Source: Streptomyces sp. CB02414
GTDB taxonomy: Bacteria; Actinomycetota; Actinomycetes; Streptomycetales; Streptomycetaceae
Assembly: GCF_001905385.1 (NCBI RefSeq)
Contig: NZ_LIPF01000007.1
Location: 310,001 to 374,000, forward strand
Direction of reading: 5' to 3'
DNA: 64,000 nt
Shown here: piece by piece, positions 23,864-31,089 of the stretch
How the letters are laid out: each line of letters starts with the position of its first letter
How positions within the stretch are numbered: the first letter of the stretch is position 1
Position numbers and translations under genes: made by a program
The notes under the pieces: model-generated
Database searches by the model: none
The model's input: the letters and a program-made list of their open reading frames with translations, nothing else
What the model was told of the DNA's origin: nothing

Positions 23864-24836
23864 GGGGGTACTCCTCACTGGCGGGGGTCGCGAAGGTGGT
23901 GAAGGTCCGGGTCGACGGGATGCCTTCACGGTCCAGGGCGCGGGCGCAACGGTGCAGCCTGCGGTTCAGGCCGGGGACTCGGGGGTCGAAGAGGATGCCG
24001 GCGACGTTGCCGCTGTGGGCGATCTGCACCCCGGCGGCGCCCACGCTGTCGGCGATGCCGGTGAGTGCCGGGAACTCCTGGTGCCGCAGCACGCGTTGGC
24101 GCAGGCGGGCGCTGGCCGTGCCGACCCTGCCGAGCAGCGCGGTGTCGGCGTCGGTCACCGCCCTGCGCAGCATGCGGCGCAGGTGCTCGTACGCGGCGAG
24201 GTCGTCGTGCGCGACGACGACCGGCAGGGAGAGGGTGTCGACCGGTTCGCCGCCGCCGAGCGCGCACCCGACCACCACCGCGGGCGGCAGCGCGGAGCCC
24301 AGGGTCTCCAGGACGCGGCCCTCGCGCTGCGCGAAGAGCAGCGGGCGACAGCCGTGCATCAGGGGGTCGCTGGCGCCCTCGGCGCGCACCGCGAGGCGGG
24401 CGATGGTCTCCGGCGGCAGGAGCAGGCCCCGGGAGTCGGCGACCGCGCGCACCGTGGCGATGACGTCGCTGGTGGACGAGCCCATGCCGAGTCCGACGGG
24501 GAGGTCGCCGGTGAGGGTCAGCTCGCCGCCGCACGGTTCCTCTCCGAGGCGCTCGGCGCACTCCCGCAGCGCGAGGACGGCCGCCGCCCGCGCCTTGGCC
24601 CGGCCGCCCGGCGTCACCGTCACCTCGCCGGGCGGGCTGCCGGGCCGGTGGGTGAAACGGGCCGTGCTGCCCCGGGCGGTCATGGGCAGGGTGACCAGGC
24701 CGTGGCGGGGGCGGCGCCGTTCGTCGAGGAAGACGCCCTGGAGGATCTCGCCGTGGTGGCAGGCGGCGTGTCCGGTGCCCGTCGTCTCACGGGCGGCGGC
24801 GTCCGGCGACGCCGGCCGGCGGGTGGCGGACGTCAT
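23784..24836 (-). CDS. GHMP kinase, L-threonine kinase (PduX)-like
   Basis: A 350-residue GHMP-family kinase. Near the N-terminus CHHGEILQGVF corresponds to the GE(L/I)xQG motif of PduX; the ATP-binding glycine loop LPVGLGMGSSTSDVIATVRAV (about residues 110-130) is the GHMP motif 2; the C-terminal HSGNVAGILFDP matches GHMP motif 3. PduX phosphorylates L-threonine to O-phospho-L-threonine for cobamide side-chain synthesis; no cobamide genes are nearby, so here the phospho-amino acid probably feeds the PLP enzyme encoded next. The ATG at 24836 overlaps the previous stop (ATGA). The last 27 codons lie inside the PLP gene. Substrate choice (Thr, Ser or homoserine) is open. Confidence 0.87.
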   Translation of the reverse strand: MTSATRRPASPDAAARETTGTGHAACHHGEILQGVFLDERRRPRHGLVTLPMTARGSTARFTHRPGSPPGEVTVTPGGRAKARAAAVLALRECAERLGEEPCGGELTLTGDLPVGLGMGSSTSDVIATVRAVADSRGLLLPPETIARLAVRAEGASDPLMHGCRPLLFAQREGRVLETLGSALPPAVVVGCALGGGEPVDTLSLPVVVAHDDLAAYEHLRRMLRRAVTDADTALLGRVGTASARLRQRVLRHQEFPALTGIADSVGAAGVQIAHSGNVAGILFDPRVPGLNRRLHRCARALDREGIPSTRTFTTFATPASEEYPRGRTHLGGHRPTGPDTPRRRTRLPAV

Positions 24837-25642
24837 GCGCCGGCCGCCGCCCGGTAGCGGTACAGGGTCGTGGGTTCCGCGCTGAACTGGGAGAACGGGA
24901 AGGGTTCCGCGGACAGGGCGGTCACGCCCGCTCCGAGGAACGCGCGGGCCACGGCACTTCCGGTCTGGGCGTAGACCACCAGCGGCACGCCGCGCTCACG
25001 GCAACGGGCCAGGACGGTGTCGAAGCTGCCGTTGCTCAGGGTCATTCCGGTGGCGACCACGGCGTCGGCGGTGCCGAGCAGCTCGTGCATGTCGTCGGTG
25101 ACCGGGTCGCCCCACTGGGTGGTACGGAGGTTGAAGTCGCAGAGCAGGGGCGAACCGCCGCGTTCGCGGATGGCCGCGACGAGCGGGTTGACCACGCCGA
25201 TCAGGCCGACCCGGGCGCCGGCCCCGATGTCCAGGAGGCCGGCGATGGCCGCGTCGCGGGCCCGCGCCCGGGTCTCGGGTGTCCCGGCGGGCAGGGTGAC
25301 CGGTTCCGCCCCGGCCGCCTCCCGGTGCGGCCGGGCCGCGCTCAGGTAGGCGTCGAGCGCGGCGATCCGCAGCGGGCGGGGCGCGTCGCGCAGCAGCGCG
25401 TCGAGGGGGGCGCCGGAGGCGTCGCGGCACAGGGACGGGTCGGCTTCTCCGGCCTCGAAGGCGCAGCCGCCGAACGAGTCGCCGACGCGGACGAGGATGT
25501 ACTGGTTGAGGTAGGTGGTGTTCCCGCCGGCCAGCCGGGTGCCGTGGTGGACCCAGAACACGCTGGTCGCCGTCATGTCGGCGGGAGAGGGACCGTGTTC
25601 GCCCGCCAGTACGCCGGCCAGGAGTTCCTCGGTGTTCTTCAT
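24833..25642 (-). CDS. DUF4213/DUF364 Rossmann-like 'heavy-metal chelation' protein
   Basis: A 269-residue protein. The N-terminal DUF4213 part (about 1-90) has SVFWVHHGTRLAGGNTTYLNQYILV and SFGGCAFEAGE; the C-terminal DUF364 Rossmann-like part (about 130-265) has ARVGLIGVVNPLVAAIRERG, FNLRTTQWGDPV, ADAVVATGMTLSNGSFDTVL and VPLVVYAQTGSAVARAFLGAG. The family is annotated as a putative heavy-metal chelation domain from a crystal structure, without proven activity. The ATG at 25642 overlaps the upstream methyltransferase stop, and its own stop overlaps the kinase start, so it is a core operon member. It could be a reductase, lyase or metallophore-handling protein. Confidence 0.85.
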   Translation of the reverse strand: MKNTEELLAGVLAGEHGPSPADMTATSVFWVHHGTRLAGGNTTYLNQYILVRVGDSFGGCAFEAGEADPSLCRDASGAPLDALLRDAPRPLRIAALDAYLSAARPHREAAGAEPVTLPAGTPETRARARDAAIAGLLDIGAGARVGLIGVVNPLVAAIRERGGSPLLCDFNLRTTQWGDPVTDDMHELLGTADAVVATGMTLSNGSFDTVLARCRERGVPLVVYAQTGSAVARAFLGAGVTALSAEPFPFSQFSAEPTTLYRYRAAAGA

Positions 25643-26391
25643 CGCGGGCCTCCGGAGCGGGGCGTGTCGTGGGTGATGCGGAACAGGAAGGTCAGCACGC
25701 CGTCCCGCCAGTCGTGGAGGTGGTCGACCCGGGGGCTCAGCCCGTGGTCCAGGGCGTGCTGGACGAGGGCGCGCAGGTCGGCGGTGTTGGAGGCGATGAG
25801 GTGGATCTCGCCGCCGGGTGCCAGGAGGTCCTTCTCCGTGATCTGGGCGAAGAACTTCTCGATCAGCGGTGCGCCCACGCAGACGTTGCGTACGACGTCG
25901 GGGTCGTCGCTGACGGTCTGGCTGACGGCGGGCGGGTTGAAAGTGACGACGTCCAGCTGGACGGCGTCCGGGAGGGCGTCGAAGACGTCGCTCACGGCGG
26001 GGAGGAACGCGGTGTCCGGGCGTTCGCCGACGAGGCGCCGGTAGTGGCGGGTGGCCGTGGCCACGCTCTCCGGATGGACGTCGAGCGCGTGGATCTCCCG
26101 GGCGCCCCGGATGCCCGCCGCCACGGCCTCGACGCCGAGGCCGACGCCCATGGCGGCGTAACGGCGGCCGCGGGTCTCGATACGGCCGTCGAGCAGCCGC
26201 TCGTGGATCAGGCGGCTGGTCCAGCCGGGTATGAAGACGCCGGGCGGGACGTCGAAGGTCCATCCGTTCCACTCGTAGGAGCGGGTGGTGTGCAGGTCGC
26301 CCTTGGGCTGGTTCAGGGCGATGATCCGGTCCGCGGGCAGCGGCGGGGGCAGCTGCTCGAGGAGAGCGGGGCCGGTGGTGTTCCGGTCCAT
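25639..26391 (-). CDS. HemK/PrmC-like SAM-dependent methyltransferase, first gene of the metallophore operon
   Basis: A 250-residue protein from the ATG at 26391. DVPPGVFIPGWTSRLIHERLL resembles the substrate-entry segment of PrmC-type enzymes; YAAMGVGLGVEAVAAGIRG is motif I; IHALDVHPESVATATRHYR is motif II; VTFNPPAVSQTVSD has the NPP motif typical of amino- or amide-nitrogen methyltransferases. N-methylation of a small amino-acid ligand is therefore plausible. It is the promoter-proximal gene of the four-gene operon and lies 178 bases from the divergent MFS exporter start, with a Zur-like operator between them. There is a 4-base ATGA overlap with the next gene. Confidence 0.85.
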   Translation of the reverse strand: MDRNTTGPALLEQLPPPLPADRIIALNQPKGDLHTTRSYEWNGWTFDVPPGVFIPGWTSRLIHERLLDGRIETRGRRYAAMGVGLGVEAVAAGIRGAREIHALDVHPESVATATRHYRRLVGERPDTAFLPAVSDVFDALPDAVQLDVVTFNPPAVSQTVSDDPDVVRNVCVGAPLIEKFFAQITEKDLLAPGGEIHLIASNTADLRALVQHALDHGLSPRVDHLHDWRDGVLTFLFRITHDTPRSGGPR

Positions 26392-26469
26392 TGGGGGGTC
26401 CCTCCTGGTCCTTGACGAGGCGTCAGGTGTACGAGGCGGACGAGGCGTCGGCCTCCTCCGGCAGCACAC

Positions 26470-26489
26470 TAATGGAAATGATTGTCATT
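26470..26489. promoter_or_regulatory. Zur-like (Fur-family) operator in the divergent metallophore promoter region
   Basis: TGGAAATGATTGTCA (26473-26487) differs at one position from the 15-bp TGRAAATNATTTTCA pattern I recall for Streptomyces Zur boxes. An overlapping palindrome AATGA-TTG-TCATT (26477-26489) strengthens dyad symmetry. It sits between the methyltransferase start (26391) and the MFS start (26570), where a repressor could control both. A second, similar site lies before the importer operon (30927-30944). No DmdR/IdeR iron box (TTAGGTTAGSCTAACCTAA-like) is present, so zinc control is favoured over iron. Confidence 0.65.
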
Positions 26490-26569
26490 GCGATAGTCTG
26501 TCGCCGACGCAGCGCCACCCCGCTCGATGCGTCCCCCGCCGACCCCGTACACGACAGGAGCGCGTCATC

Positions 26570-27877
26570 GTGCCCACCCCCTCCGCCCCGCCCGACACTG
26601 TCGAGGAGCGAGCCGCGAAGCAGCGGACCGTCCTGCTCGACATCGCCTTCCTCCGCCTCTGGACGGGCGCCACGGCGTCGGGCCTGGCCACCTGGGCCCT
26701 GCCGTTCGTGCTCGGCCTCGCGGTCCTCGACCGGACGCTCACCGCCACCGACCTGGGACTGCTGCTCGCCGCCCGGACGGTGGGGTTCCTCACCGCGGTG
26801 CCCCTGGCCGGGGTGCTGGCCGACCGGCACTCCCGCCGGGGCGTCGTCCTGTGGGCGGGGCTCGCCGCCGGAGCCGCGGCTCCCGTGCTCGCCGCCGGAC
26901 TGGACCGCTCGGTCCTGCTGATGGCCACGGCCGCCGCGGTGGCCGGCGCCGGTCAGGGTGCCTGCCGGCCCGCCTACCAGGCACTGACCGCCGAAGTGGT
27001 GGACGCCGGCCGCAGGCAGCAGGCCAACGCCGCGATGACCCTGGCCGTACGGGCTACCACGCTCGTGGGGCCCTCGCTGGCCGCCCTGCTCGCCGTGTTC
27101 CTCAGCACCGGGGCGCTGCTGGTGGGCATCGGGCTGCTCTGGCTCGTCGCCGCGTGCGTCCCCGGACGCGGCGCGCGGCCCGGCACCGTGAACGGCGCTT
27201 CCCGGCCCTCGGCCGCTACGGACAGGGCGTCGTTCCTCACCGAGTTCACCGAGGGGGTCCGCGAGGCCCGCAGGCACCCGTGGTTCCTCGCCGGGCTGGG
27301 CGCGCTGACGGCCGTCATAGCCACCGGCTACTCCGCGACGGGCGTCGCTCTCCCCATGGTCAGCAGGGACGAGTACGGCACCGAGGTCGTCCTCGCGGGT
27401 GCGATGACCGCCTACACCGCCGGGGCGCTGGCCGGTGCGCTGCTCATCGCCCGCTGGCGCCCCCGCTCCCCCGGCCGGGCCGCCCTGGCCGGACTCGCCG
27501 CGTACGGATTCGCCCCGCTCAGCCTCGTGTTTCCCGTGCACCCGGTCGTCGTGATGGCCGCCTACGCCGTCGCGGGCATCGGCATCGAACTGTTCAACGT
27601 GCCGTGGTTCACCGCCGCCCAGCGCGAGGTGGCCCCGGACAAGCTGGCCCGGGTCTCCTCCCTGGACTTCCTGCTCTCCTACGGCCTCGCCCCCGTCGGA
27701 CTCGCCGTCATCGCCCCCGCCATCGACGCCTTCGGTGCCAGGGCGGTACTCGCGAGCTGCGCGGTCGTCTGCTTCGCGGCACCGGCGGCCGCGGCCCTGG
27801 TTCCCAGCACACGGACCTTCTCCCACCCGCCCGCGGGGACGGTCACCGCCCCTCGGGGGGCGGACCCTTCCGCCTGA
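26570..27877 (+). CDS. MFS transporter, probable metallophore exporter (EntS-like)
   Basis: A 435-residue, roughly 12-helix major facilitator protein. LRLWTGATASGLATWALPFVLG opens TM1; PLAGVLADRHSRRGVVLWAG is the loop 2-3 MFS signature; AGAGQGACRPAYQAL, and FLSTGALLVGIGLLWLVAACVPG, follow. The layout (MFS_3, enterobactin exporter EntS type) suits efflux of a small hydrophilic chelator. The GTG at 26570 has AGGAG 9 bases upstream. It is divergent from the biosynthesis operon and shares the Zur-like operator. A strong hairpin follows the stop. The substrate is inferred from context only. Confidence 0.87.
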   Translation: MPTPSAPPDTVEERAAKQRTVLLDIAFLRLWTGATASGLATWALPFVLGLAVLDRTLTATDLGLLLAARTVGFLTAVPLAGVLADRHSRRGVVLWAGLAAGAAAPVLAAGLDRSVLLMATAAAVAGAGQGACRPAYQALTAEVVDAGRRQQANAAMTLAVRATTLVGPSLAALLAVFLSTGALLVGIGLLWLVAACVPGRGARPGTVNGASRPSAATDRASFLTEFTEGVREARRHPWFLAGLGALTAVIATGYSATGVALPMVSRDEYGTEVVLAGAMTAYTAGALAGALLIARWRPRSPGRAALAGLAAYGFAPLSLVFPVHPVVVMAAYAVAGIGIELFNVPWFTAAQREVAPDKLARVSSLDFLLSYGLAPVGLAVIAPAIDAFGARAVLASCAVVCFAAPAAAALVPSTRTFSHPPAGTVTAPRGADPSA

Positions 27878-27895
27878 CGGGACCGGCCACTCACA

Positions 27896-27936
27896 CGTTC
27901 GCTCCCGCCGCCCGCAGTGGGCGGCGGGAGCGAACG
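27896..27936. terminator. Bidirectional terminator between convergent exporter and importer genes
   Basis: A perfect 18-bp stem (27896-27913 pairing with 27919-27936; the core is GCTCCCGCCGCCC) with a 5-base loop GCAGT lies between the MFS stop (27877) and the binding-protein stop (27976). It can end transcription from both sides. Confidence 0.8.
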
Positions 27937-27975
27937 GCGTGTCAGGGGCCTGTGCCGTCGGCGGGTGCCGGCGGT

Positions 27976-28971
27976 TCAGCTGTCGAGTTCGCGCAGGTAC
28001 GCGGCGAACTTCTCCAGGCCGTCGATGTTGCGGGGCCCGCTGATGCCCTCGTTGTAGTCGAGGATGAAGAAGTTGTCCTTCTTCACTGCGGGAAGACCCC
28101 TGGTGTGGGGGGACTTCTTCAGGAAGTCGATCTTCTTCTGGGCGGGCATGTCGCCGTAGTCGAGGATGACGATGACCTCGGGCTCGGCCTCGGCGACGGA
28201 TTCCCAGCTGACCTGGGTCCAGCGCTCGTCGAGGCCGTCGAAGACGTTCTTGCCGCCCGCCTTACTGATGATGTCGTTGGGCGGCACCTGGTTGCCCGCG
28301 GTGAACGGCTGGTCGGTGCCGGAGTCGTAGAGGAAGACGGGCACCGGGTCGCCCTCCGGGGCCTTGGCCTCGACCTCCTTCACGCGCCTGCGCAACTCGC
28401 CGACCACCTCCGTGGCCCTGTCCTCGACCCGGAAGATCTTGCCGAGTCGTTCGAGGTCGGTGTAGAGCGCTTCGAAGGGGGTCACTTTCTCAGGAAACCC
28501 GGGGTAGTTGAAGCAGCTCTCGGTGTGCATGAAGCTCTGGATGCCGAGCGTGTCCAGGATCTCGGGTGTGATGCCCCGCTCGTTCTTGAAGCCGGAGTTC
28601 CATCCGGCCACCACGAAGTCGGACTCGGCCTCGACCACGACCTCCTTGTTGAGGAGGTCGTCGCTGAGCATCTTCACCTTCGCGTACTCGGACGCCCACG
28701 GGGACTCGCTCACCGGCGGGTTGGCCGGCGGCATCACATAGCCGTACACGTGCTCGGTCAGGCCGAGGGCGAACAGCTTGTCCGCGCTGCCGCCCTCGTA
28801 GGCGACGGCACGCTCGGGAACCGTGTACTCCACCGGTTCGCCGCAGCGCTTGACGGTGACCTTGCCGGAGGCCTTGGCGTCGTCCGACTCGACCTCGGCG
28901 CCGCAGCCGCCGAGCACCAGGGCCGCCGCGAGGGCGGATCCGACGGCGGTACGGGATCTGCTCATGAGCAT
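27976..28971 (-). CDS. FecB-type ABC transporter substrate-binding lipoprotein
   Basis: A 331-residue lipoprotein. The signal peptide ends in a lipobox (ALVLGGCGAE; lipidated Cys about residue 23). The mature part has the two-lobed periplasmic-binding fold class III layout: ERAVAYEGGSADKLFALGL, DFVVAGWNSGFKNERGITPEILDTLGI, then a helical linker and FLYDSGTDQPFTAGNQVPPNDIISKAGGKNVFDGL, PEVIVILDYGDMPAQKK. This family binds siderophores, cobalamin, haem or other metal chelates. It is the last gene of the importer operon (start 3 bases after the ATPase stop). MLM and MSRSR starts (28971 or 28965) are equally possible. Confidence 0.9.
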   Translation of the reverse strand: MLMSRSRTAVGSALAAALVLGGCGAEVESDDAKASGKVTVKRCGEPVEYTVPERAVAYEGGSADKLFALGLTEHVYGYVMPPANPPVSESPWASEYAKVKMLSDDLLNKEVVVEAESDFVVAGWNSGFKNERGITPEILDTLGIQSFMHTESCFNYPGFPEKVTPFEALYTDLERLGKIFRVEDRATEVVGELRRRVKEVEAKAPEGDPVPVFLYDSGTDQPFTAGNQVPPNDIISKAGGKNVFDGLDERWTQVSWESVAEAEPEVIVILDYGDMPAQKKIDFLKKSPHTRGLPAVKKDNFFILDYNEGISGPRNIDGLEKFAAYLRELDS

Positions 28972-28974
28972 GTG

Positions 28975-29760
28975 TCAGGTTGCCTTTCGATCACTGGAGT
29001 TGAGCGAATACAGCAGCTGGGGATCGCCCGTCAGCGGATGCGGGACGACACTGGCCCGCACTCCGAAGACCTCGGCGACCAGGTGTGGCGTGAGGACCTC
29101 CGCAGGGGCACCGGAAGCGACCAGACGGCCCTGGGAGAGCACGCCGAGCCGGTCACAGGCGGCCGCGGCGAGATTGAGGTCGTGCAGGACGACGAGGACC
29201 GTGAGCCCCGAGCCGCGCAGGAGCGAGAGCAGGTCGACCTGGTGGCGGACGTCGAGGTGGTTGGTCGGCTCGTCGAGGACGAGGACCTTCGGCTCCTGCA
29301 CCAGTGCGCGGGCGAGCAGGACGCGCTGGCGCTCCCCGCCCGACAGCGTCAGAACCCCCCGGTGCGCCAGGTGCCCGATGTCGAGCCGGCCCATCACCCG
29401 CTCGCACAGTTCGCGTTCGCGGCCGCTGAGCGCCTGGTTCCCGCGCAGGTGCGGCGCGCGTCCGAGTGCGACGACCTCCTCGACCGTGAAGTCGAAGTCG
29501 ACGCCGCCGTCCTGGGTCATCGCCGCGACGGTCCGGGCGCTGCTGCGCAGCGGGAGCCGGGTCAGGTCCCGCTCGCCCAGCCAGACGGTTCCGGAGCTGG
29601 GACGCAACGCCCGGTACACGCATCGCAGCGCGGTGGACTTGCCGCTTCCGTTCGGGCCGACCAGACCCACGACCTGCCCGTCCGTCACTTCCAGGGACAA
29701 AGCGCGGACGAGCGTCCTGCCGTCGGTCACGACCGAGAGCTCTTCGAGTCTCAGGTCCAT
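28975..29760 (-). CDS. FecE-type ABC transporter ATP-binding protein
   Basis: A 261-residue ATPase with all nucleotide-binding motifs: Walker A GLVGPNGSGKSTALR (about residues 36-43), Q-loop MTQDGG, ABC signature LSGGERQRVLLARAL, Walker B KVLVLDEPTNHLD and H-loop VLHDLNLAAAACDR. It powers uptake through the FecCD-type permease encoded 1 base upstream and receives ligand from the lipoprotein encoded 3 bases downstream. The family serves iron-siderophore, haem, B12 and other metal-chelate import; here the operator context suggests a zinc-linked chelate. Confidence 0.95.
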   Translation of the reverse strand: MDLRLEELSVVTDGRTLVRALSLEVTDGQVVGLVGPNGSGKSTALRCVYRALRPSSGTVWLGERDLTRLPLRSSARTVAAMTQDGGVDFDFTVEEVVALGRAPHLRGNQALSGRERELCERVMGRLDIGHLAHRGVLTLSGGERQRVLLARALVQEPKVLVLDEPTNHLDVRHQVDLLSLLRGSGLTVLVVLHDLNLAAAACDRLGVLSQGRLVASGAPAEVLTPHLVAEVFGVRASVVPHPLTGDPQLLYSLNSSDRKAT

Positions 29761-29761
29761 G

Positions 29762-30901
29762 TCAGCGCCCTCCGAAGGTGTAGGCCCTGCGGCGCATCAG
29801 GCCGATGAAGACGGGCACGCCCACGAGCGCGGTGACCACCCCGAGCGGCAGTTCGCGCGGGGCGGCCACGGTGCGGGCCGCCAGGTCGACCCACACCATG
29901 AAGATCGCCCCGGCCAGCGGAGCCACCGCGAGCACGCGGGCGTGGGTGGCACCGATGACCATCCGCACCACGTGCGGCATGACGAGCCCGACGAACGCGA
30001 TGGCGCCGCTGACCGCGACCATGACGCCCGTGACGAGCGAGACGAGAAGCAACAGCCCCTTCCGGTACCGGTCGGGACCGACTCCCAGACTCGCGGAGGT
30101 CTCGTCACCGAGGGCCAGGACGTCCATCACCCTCCCGTACCGGTGGAGGACGACGAGTCCGCCCAGCACCACGACGGAAACGACGGGCAGCGCACCCCAG
30201 GTCGCGGCGCCGAAGCTGCCCATCGTCCAGTACAGGACCATGCTCGTCGCCTCGGCGTCCGGCGCGAAGTAGACGATCAGGCTCATCACCGCCTGGAAGC
30301 CGAGCGACATGGCCACGCCCGTGAGGACGAGGCGCAGCGGCGACAGGGTGCCCCGGCTCGCGGCGGCGGCGTACACCAGGAGCGAGGCGGCGAGCGCACC
30401 GGCGAAGGCCCCGGCGGACACCGCGTAGATGCCGAACGCGGCGAGTCCGCCGGTGACCGTGACGCCGACGGCGCCCACGGACGCGCCCGACGAGACGCCG
30501 AGGACGAAGGGGTCGGCGAGCGCGTTGCGCACCAGGGCCTGGACCGCCACGCCGACCGCGCTGAGCCCCGCCCCCACCAACGCCGCCAGCAGCACTCGGG
30601 GCGTACGGATCTGCCAGACGATCTGGTACGTCGTCACCTCGTCGGGGGCGATGCGCCCGCCGTGGAGAGCCGCCCACAGGTGGCGGGCGGTCTCCCCGGG
30701 GGAGATGACCGCGGGGCCGAGTCCGATGGCGACGACGACGGAAACCAGCAGGACCGCGGTCAACCCCGCGCAGCCGAGCAACAGGGCCTTGCGGGAGGCG
30801 AGCCGGCCTTTCGCGGCCGCCGCGGGTGCGGACGCCGGCACCTCGGCCGGGCCGGCCGTGTCCGCGCTCACCGACGGTATGGAGGTCGAAGGCGGAGGCA
30901 C
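29762..30901 (-). CDS. FecCD-family metal-chelate ABC permease
   Basis: A 379-residue integral membrane protein with about ten hydrophobic segments after a 35-residue polar leader. Family motifs are RTPRVLLAALVGAGLSAVGVAVQALVRNALADPFVLGVSSGASVGA, WTMGSFGAATW, and IAFVGLVMPHVVRMVIGATHARVL near the C-terminus, the coupling-helix region. One permease gene implies a homodimer. The start is a GTG at 30901; GTG codons slightly inside are possible. The Zur-like operator at 30927-30944 lies 26 bases upstream and overlaps a candidate -10 (CATTAT on the minus strand), consistent with repression when metal is plentiful. Confidence 0.93.
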   Translation of the reverse strand: MPPPSTSIPSVSADTAGPAEVPASAPAAAAKGRLASRKALLLGCAGLTAVLLVSVVVAIGLGPAVISPGETARHLWAALHGGRIAPDEVTTYQIVWQIRTPRVLLAALVGAGLSAVGVAVQALVRNALADPFVLGVSSGASVGAVGVTVTGGLAAFGIYAVSAGAFAGALAASLLVYAAAASRGTLSPLRLVLTGVAMSLGFQAVMSLIVYFAPDAEATSMVLYWTMGSFGAATWGALPVVSVVVLGGLVVLHRYGRVMDVLALGDETSASLGVGPDRYRKGLLLLVSLVTGVMVAVSGAIAFVGLVMPHVVRMVIGATHARVLAVAPLAGAIFMVWVDLAARTVAAPRELPLGVVTALVGVPVFIGLMRRRAYTFGGR

Positions 30902-30926
30902 GTGGCCTACCTACACTTTCTCTCGA

Positions 30927-30944
30927 TAATGGAAACCATGTTCA
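30927..30944. promoter_or_regulatory. Zur-like operator upstream of the FecCD/E/B importer operon
   Basis: TGGAAACCATGTTCA (30930-30944) matches 13 of 15 positions of TGRAAATNATTTTCA. With its left flank, the 18 bases TAATGGAAACCATGTTCA agree with the 26470-26487 site at 14 of 18 positions. On the minus strand TTCCCG and CATTAT, 17 bases apart, form a plausible promoter whose -10 and spacer are covered by the site. Confidence 0.6.
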
Positions 30945-31089
30945 GCTTCGGGAATCTAGCATGCCCCGCCCGCCGGCGGCGGGTTGCGCCCGGAAGAGTG
31001 ACAGATCATCCGCGAGTGGTTACGATGCCCGCGATGATGACTTTCTCCTCGTACGGATTGGGGGAATCGTTCGCGTCAGGTGAGTGCTG

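Noticed and set aside
26470..26489. An iron-dependent DmdR/IdeR box controlling the cluster.
   Set aside because: The characteristic TTAGG...CCTAA dyad is not found in either promoter region; the sites fit a Fur/Zur-type pattern instead.
22808..30944. Assignment of the cluster to a known EDDS, staphyloferrin B or staphylopine pathway.
   Set aside because: No SbnB-like dehydrogenase, argininosuccinate-lyase-like, NIS synthetase or opine/nicotianamine-type gene is present; only the PLP enzyme is shared with such routes.
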